Positions 59,172-64,000 of a DNA stretch of 64,000 nt are shown piece after piece (the stretch's first letter is position 1; each line of letters begins with the position of its first letter). This DNA comes from Paratinospora sagittata (Eukaryota > Streptophyta > Magnoliopsida > Ranunculales > Menispermaceae). The stretch spans positions 18,290,908-18,354,907 of the forward strand of contig CM069593.1 in assembly GCA_035771175.1 (NCBI GenBank). The letters run 5' to 3'. The translations under genes were made by a program, and so were the position numbers. Under the pieces are notes generated by a model. It made no database searches. It saw only the letters and a list, made by a program, of their open reading frames with translations, and was not told where the DNA came from.

Positions 59172-60700
59172 GTATTTTTTTTTGCATTACAGCTCTTGCC
59201 ATAGATAGTTTGTTCCCTCTGCATTAATTAATTGGAAAATAATTAGTACAGTATTTTAGTCGTAGATAGTTTGTTCCCTCTGCATTAATTAATTGGAAGA
59301 CTGGGTATTACACTGAGACTTGCATTATGTGAGGTTCTTGTTTACAACGACGAAACTGCCCATTCTGTGTCCTCAAGTGAGGAATCAATACGCGGCAATA
59401 TAAATGCTAATTTAGCTTATAGAACAGAGCAGGATAAATGGATCGGTCCGTATAATATATATTGTGAAAAATGTTTTATTTGGTTGAATTGGGGGAATTG
59501 CCTTCTAAAAACAAATTTATTTTCGTATCTTCTTTTTTATTGAATCATGTTTACGATTTACAATTTATTGACACTTGCTTCCAATAACACAATTTTACAA
59601 TGCATAATTTAATTTAATTGTTAAAATATGGGTTTAATAAAAAAAAATAACTCTACTATATTGACTCATTTTTTACACAAGGTAAAGATAAAGAGACATT
59701 GAATTATAATTTAATATTTTTTATGCCAAGATCCTAATGATCACTGTCTTATATTAAACTGTAAGTTATTATTTTATTTTTTTCGTTTTTCATGAAGTAT
59801 TCTCATACTTTCGGTATGATATGAGACTAATTTTTACATAAGAGTGTTTACGGATTAGGTTGGGTCGGGTTAAGATTAAATATCAACTCAATCCAATTAA
59901 GTCAAGTTATAAAAATCTTAAACTAACCCAACCTAACCCAATAACTTCGGATTGGGTTTATCAGAGTTAGTCTATTTTAATATATTAATTTTAAATTCTC
60001 ATTTTTAAGTCAAACACAAATATATTTATAAATTTTTTAAGTCAAATATAAATATAAATATAATTTAAAATAATGTTTTTATTCTTGTTATTTTATCCAT
60101 AAGATTTAATGTAATCTAATAGCAATAGGTAACTCTAATAAAAGTGCTAATTAAAAAAAATACTTAATATTCTTGATAAGTTTGGGTTGATCGGGTTAAT
60201 TTATAAAATTTTGACCCAATTTAAATTTAATCGGGTTGTTAATTCCTAACCCAACCCAACTCTTAAGGTTTGGGTTGGTTGGGATAATCGAGTTAGTTAT
60301 GATGAACACCCCTATTCTCACTGGAACGAAATAGTAAATTTTAACACTTTCAAGAATTAAACCCTACAATTTTTATATAAAAAATGCATTGTTAGTTATT
60401 AAACTGTAATTACTTCTTTAACAATTTTTCTTTAAAAAATCAGAAAAAAAAAAAAGAAAAACAAAATTGATCCCAGTTTTTCTGATAATTTTTGCATTTT
60501 TATTTGTGGAATCGTGGACGAAGATTGGGCTCGCGATTCACCGATCCACGATTCATAACCTAACGGACCCAAGCCCTGCCTCTCCTCAGTAAGACTAGAT
60601 TCTGGCGCATCTGTTCAGTCTTCACTGAACAACATCCAGCGAATCACACTCCTAAACCCCAACTTCCGTTTCTCTCCCTCTCCCTTATCCTCAGCCAACA
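59172..60700. other. Intergenic with small repeats and the TOC75 promoter
   Basis: A direct repeat of GATAGTTTGTTCCCTCTGCA and the 14 bases after it lies at about 59204 and 59267. A MITE-like element follows (59841-60313, separate entry). The rest is AT-rich until about 60530, where GC content rises into the TOC75 5' UTR. No gene is seen. Confidence 0.5.
59841..60313. mobile_element. MITE-like element rich in GGGTTGGGTT words
   Basis: The ends AGAGTGTTTACGG (left) and, in reverse complement, AGGGGTGTTCATC (right) are imperfect inverted repeats of the hAT-MITE type. Inner ends carry GGTTGGGTCGGGTTAA and its near complements, so the element could fold back. There are no coding bases and no clear target duplication. 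Class is tentative. Confidence 0.5.
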
Positions 60701-63700
60701 ATGGCGTTCTGCGGCCCGGGCCACCTCCTCACCCCCAATCTCACCTCCTCCGCTCTCTCCCGCCGCAGAACCGCCACCGCCACCATCACCATCAGAGCCG
60801 AACTCTCCTCCACCTCAGACCGTAAACCCTCATCTCAACCCTCCAAAACCCTTCATGTCCTCTCCAAAACCCTAGCTTTCTCCGCCGTCTCCTCTCTCAT
60901 CTACCACCTCTCCCCCTTACCTTCTCAACTCGGCTTCTCCGGTACCGGATCAGGTACCGGCGGCGGCGGCGGCGGCGGTGGTTGGAACGGCGGCGATGGC
61001 TTCTTCGGTGACGGAAACGGAGATTTCTGGTCGAAGATATTCTCTCCGTCGCCTGCAAATGCCAAGGACGACGAGTCTCAGTCGCAAGAATGGGACTCTC
61101 ACGGTCTTCCGGCGAACATCGTCGTTCAGTTAAACAAGCTCAGTGGATTCAAGAGATACAAGGTGTCGGAGATTCTGTTCTTCGATCAACGGCGGTGGAC
61201 AACCGTCGGCACTGATGATTCCTTCTTCGAGATGGTGTCTCTGCTGCCTGGTGGGATTTACACGAAAGCTGTTCTTCAGAAGGAGCTCGAAACCCTAGCG
61301 ACTTGTGGAATGTTCGAAAAGGTTGATCTTGAAGGGAAGACCAAACCTGATGGAACCATAGGGATTACGATTTCATTCACTGAGAGCACTTGGCAATCGG
61401 CTGATTCTTTCAGGTGTATCAATGTTGGATTGATGCAGCAGTCGAAGCCAATTGAGATGGATTCGGATATGACTGATAAGGAAGCTTATGAGTATTACAA
61501 GAGTCAGGAGAAGGATTACAGGAGGAGAATTGAGAGGGCGCGGCCGTGCTTGTTGCCTGTTCCGATTCATAGAGAGGTTTTGCAAATGCTGCGAGAGCAG
61601 GGAACGGTTAGCGCGAGGTTGCTGCAGAGAATTCGTGATCGAGTTCAGAAATGGTACCATGACGAGGGTTATGCTTGCGCACAAGTCGTGAATTTTGGGA
61701 ATTTGAACACCAAGGAAGTGGTGTGCGAGGTTGTGGAGGGAGATATTACTCAGTTGGCTATACTGTTTTTGGATAAGCTTGGGAATGTATGTGAGGGGAA
61801 CACCCAGCTTGCTGTCGTTAGAAGAGAATTGCCAAAACAGGTACATTCAATTCTAGTTTTTGTGCTCTTACTTGCTTTCATATTAGTTTTTGTATGGTGA
61901 ACATCTAATTTGGTTTGTTGGGTACACACAGCTTCGACCGGGCCGTGTTTTTAATATAGAGGCAGGAAAACAAGCTCTGAGGAATATAAATTCCCTTGCT
62001 TTGTTTTCTAATATTGAAGTAAATCCTCGACCTGATGAGAAGAAGGAAGGAGGAATTATAGTCGAGATAAAGCTTAAAGAGCTTGAACAGAAGACATCTG
62101 AAGTCAGTACAGAGTGGAGCATTGTTCCAGGACGTCATGGTCGCCCTACCTTGGTAACCATTACAATTAGTGTAGCTATTGGAAGTTACGGTATTTCCTT
62201 TTGATGATGTTTGGAATCTGGACTGATATATATGTTAATCATGGATCACTGTTTCAGGCATCAATCCAGCCTGGTGGAACCGTCACAATTGAACATCGAA
62301 ACCTCAAAGGACTGAACAGGTCACTTATTGGTTCATTGACCACAAACAACTTCATCGATCCTCAGGTAGCATGCGTCTCAATTTAATGCAGTTGTAAATG
62401 TTTTCCCTGTTCAAATTGTGAATTTTACATGTCATTAAGATCATGTTTCATGAGCACCCCCGACTTTGATTTTAGGATGATCTTTCTTTCAAGTTCGAGT
62501 ATGTACATCCGTATCTTGATGGCATTTTTAATCCTCGAAATCGCACATTCCGTGCAAACTGCTTCAATAGTCGTAAACTGAGTCCAGTTTTCACGGGAGG
62601 GCCTGGGGTGGATGAGGTTCCACCCATATGGGTTGATCGAACAGGGGTTAAAGCCAATATAACAGAGGTTTGGTTGAATCCTTTTTGTTATCATTTTTTT
62701 TTCCATTCTAATGTGTGAGGACTATTTTTTAAGAAAAAGCTCCCTTTAATTTGTTTCGATTGGTACACATTTTGTAGAACTTCACTCGTCAAAGCAAGTT
62801 CACTTATGGACTGGTTATGGAGAAGATTACAACACGTGATGAGAGCAGCCACATTTCTCCTTATGGTCAGCGACAGTTGCCAAGTGGTGGAATCAGTGCT
62901 GATGGGCCTCCAACAACGCTTAGTGGCACTGGTGTTGATCAAATGGTGTTTGGGCAGGCAAATATTACACGTGATAACACCAAGTTTGTCAATGGAGCTA
63001 TTGTTGGTGAGAGGAACGTGTTTCAGGTGAACTTCATGTCTTTTGGGCTTTGTTTTTAGTTTATTATGTTCATGTTCTACCTTTTAAGAGTCTTACATGA
63101 CTTCCCCCTTTATTTCATTCAAAGTTTGAAGTACCACATGTTATTGAAACCTCCACACAGTATTCATCTTCATCATGGTCTTAATGTTCAATTAGTATCA
63201 ATTGACTATTGAAAACTGCCTTGGGACCAACCAATGTAAGCATGTCTAATTAGCATTTTGTATATGAAATGTAAAATTGGCATATACTATTTTAGAAACT
63301 TTGGTTTGTTGATATGTGTTGGCCTTAGCATCAGCCATCATGAACCTGGAAATTGAGAGATAGAAATCTATGCATCTATGTCGTACAACAAAAGAGGAAA
63401 AAAGAACATTAAAAAAAAAGCAAATACCTTTCTTGATCCAAACTAAACCTTCTCTACCTATTGCATAGCATATTAAATCTTCTTGCCTTTCTGACTCCTG
63501 CTGTATGGACTCATCTTCTGCTCCATTGCACATGAAAAGTAAACATTTTTCTTGATCACTCAGTTTTTCTAAAATAATTTCAAACTTAGGTAAGCAGCGG
63601 TAAGTCATTCTTCAAAACCTACCCTTGTATTCCTCCCTCACCAAGTTTGATGCATAGCAGCAGTTGAATACTGATTTGAGTAACTTTCTTGGCCTTTTCC

Positions 63701-64000
63701 ATGTTCCATTTATGCACTAGGAGCTCCTCATATAATTCATAATTGAGTTAAAGTAAAGAAAGCAGAGCTGGTGTGGTGGCCAGGAACCTACCTCAAGAAG
63801 TTCCTGTCTTGAGTTTGAATCTGACCCAAGTGGGCCACTCCCTATAGAGTTTCCAATGTGTGTAAGGATAAGGAGGTTCACATACATCTCGTGGGACTAG
63901 TTGGTTGCTCTAAGAGGCCTAGATATCCTTGAATTGAAAAAAAAAATTGTTCAAGTATAATCAGCATGAGGATAGTTGCTTCCTTTCGTCCATAAGTATT
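60701..64000 (+). CDS. TOC75-3: TOC75-3 chloroplast outer-envelope import channel (3' end beyond window)
   Basis: Five exons are visible (60701-61840, 61932-62153, 62258-62365, 62476-62667 and 62778-63026), all GT/AG in phase 0. They encode 637 of roughly 810 expected residues; the rest lies beyond the right edge. The transit peptide (about 1-35) is followed by a Gly-rich stretch with eight Gly in a row (87-94), as in TOC75, where it directs the protein to the envelope. ANA at 119-121, before KDDE, fits the second processing site. POTRA domains follow (about 140-450), then the beta-barrel, with the LSGTGVDQMVFGQANITRDN block. TOC75 is the channel for preprotein import into chloroplasts. The intron from 63027 onward exceeds 970 bp and contains a SINE-like repeat. 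Confidence 0.96.
63765..63947 (+). mobile_element. SINE-like element in a TOC75 intron
   Basis: About 180 bp starting GAGCTGGTGTGGTGGCCAGG (A-box-like GGTGTGGTGG), with a B-box-like GAGTTTGAATCTG about 50 bp on, and ending in an A-rich tail (63936-63946). This is the layout of a tRNA-derived plant SINE. I could not identify a target duplication with confidence. Confidence 0.6.

Noticed and set aside
59841..60313. GGGTTGGGTT words as interstitial telomere repeats
   Set aside because: The plant telomere unit is TTTAGGG. The words here differ and sit in a fold-back element. The AACCC-like stretch near 22850 is also not telomeric.
61373..61846. Antisense frame of 157 codons within TOC75 exon 1
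   Set aside because: The sense strand encodes a well-conserved TOC75 segment; the antisense frame has no recognisable feature.
1..64000. CRISPR arrays, prokaryotic operons, phage-like modules or complete tRNA/rRNA genes
   Set aside because: None was seen on either strand; repeats present are tandem satellites and transposon termini typical of plant nuclear DNA.

Overview
The window is nuclear DNA of a eudicot plant. Its genes have short exons with GT/AG introns and encode chloroplast and plant-specific products (TOC75, OHP1, an LTI65/RD29-type stress protein, a D-type cyclin, L-type lectin receptor kinases). The intergenic DNA is AT-rich and filled with Ty1/copia, LTR-type, LINE, hAT-like and SINE-like remnants. 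The species cannot be named from sequence alone. Nothing bacterial, viral or CRISPR-like was seen.

Left end (1-9734). A possible C-terminal exon of an unidentified gene is followed by a decayed Ty1/copia element (715-9069, target duplication ATATC). Its reverse transcriptase is split by a 2.9-kb solo LTR (4512-7457, target duplication GAAGG). Just beyond lies a broken lectin-domain relic.

Receptor-kinase cluster (9165-37697). Four intact, intronless L-type lectin receptor kinase genes and the relic all lie on the minus strand. The two middle genes sit in about 4.3-kb near-identical duplicated blocks (18176-22424 and 30632-34948). The 8.2 kb between the blocks appears to be a LINE that landed at the duplication junction, leaving a 16-bp target duplication, and then lost its reverse-transcriptase core while LTR elements accumulated inside it. 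One of these is a clean solo LTR (23239-25987, target duplication ATTTA).

Single-copy genes (39762-55048). A BED-finger/hAT-transposase-like gene (minus) and a GID4 substrate-receptor gene (plus) diverge from a shared 0.66-kb region. They are followed by a D-type cyclin, an LTI65/RD29-like gene (minus) with two G-box/ABRE sites upstream, and the chloroplast one-helix protein OHP1.

Right end (55049-64000). An LTR remnant, an AT-rich satellite and a GA-rich tract abut a two-exon fragment of a mitochondrial phosphate carrier gene. After more repeat DNA comes the 5' part of TOC75-3, the chloroplast outer-envelope import channel, which runs off the right edge. A SINE-like element lies in its last visible intron.

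The cluster's products would act in carbohydrate or ligand sensing at the plasma membrane. The other genes serve unrelated housekeeping or stress roles, and no multi-gene pathway or operon-like system is seen.
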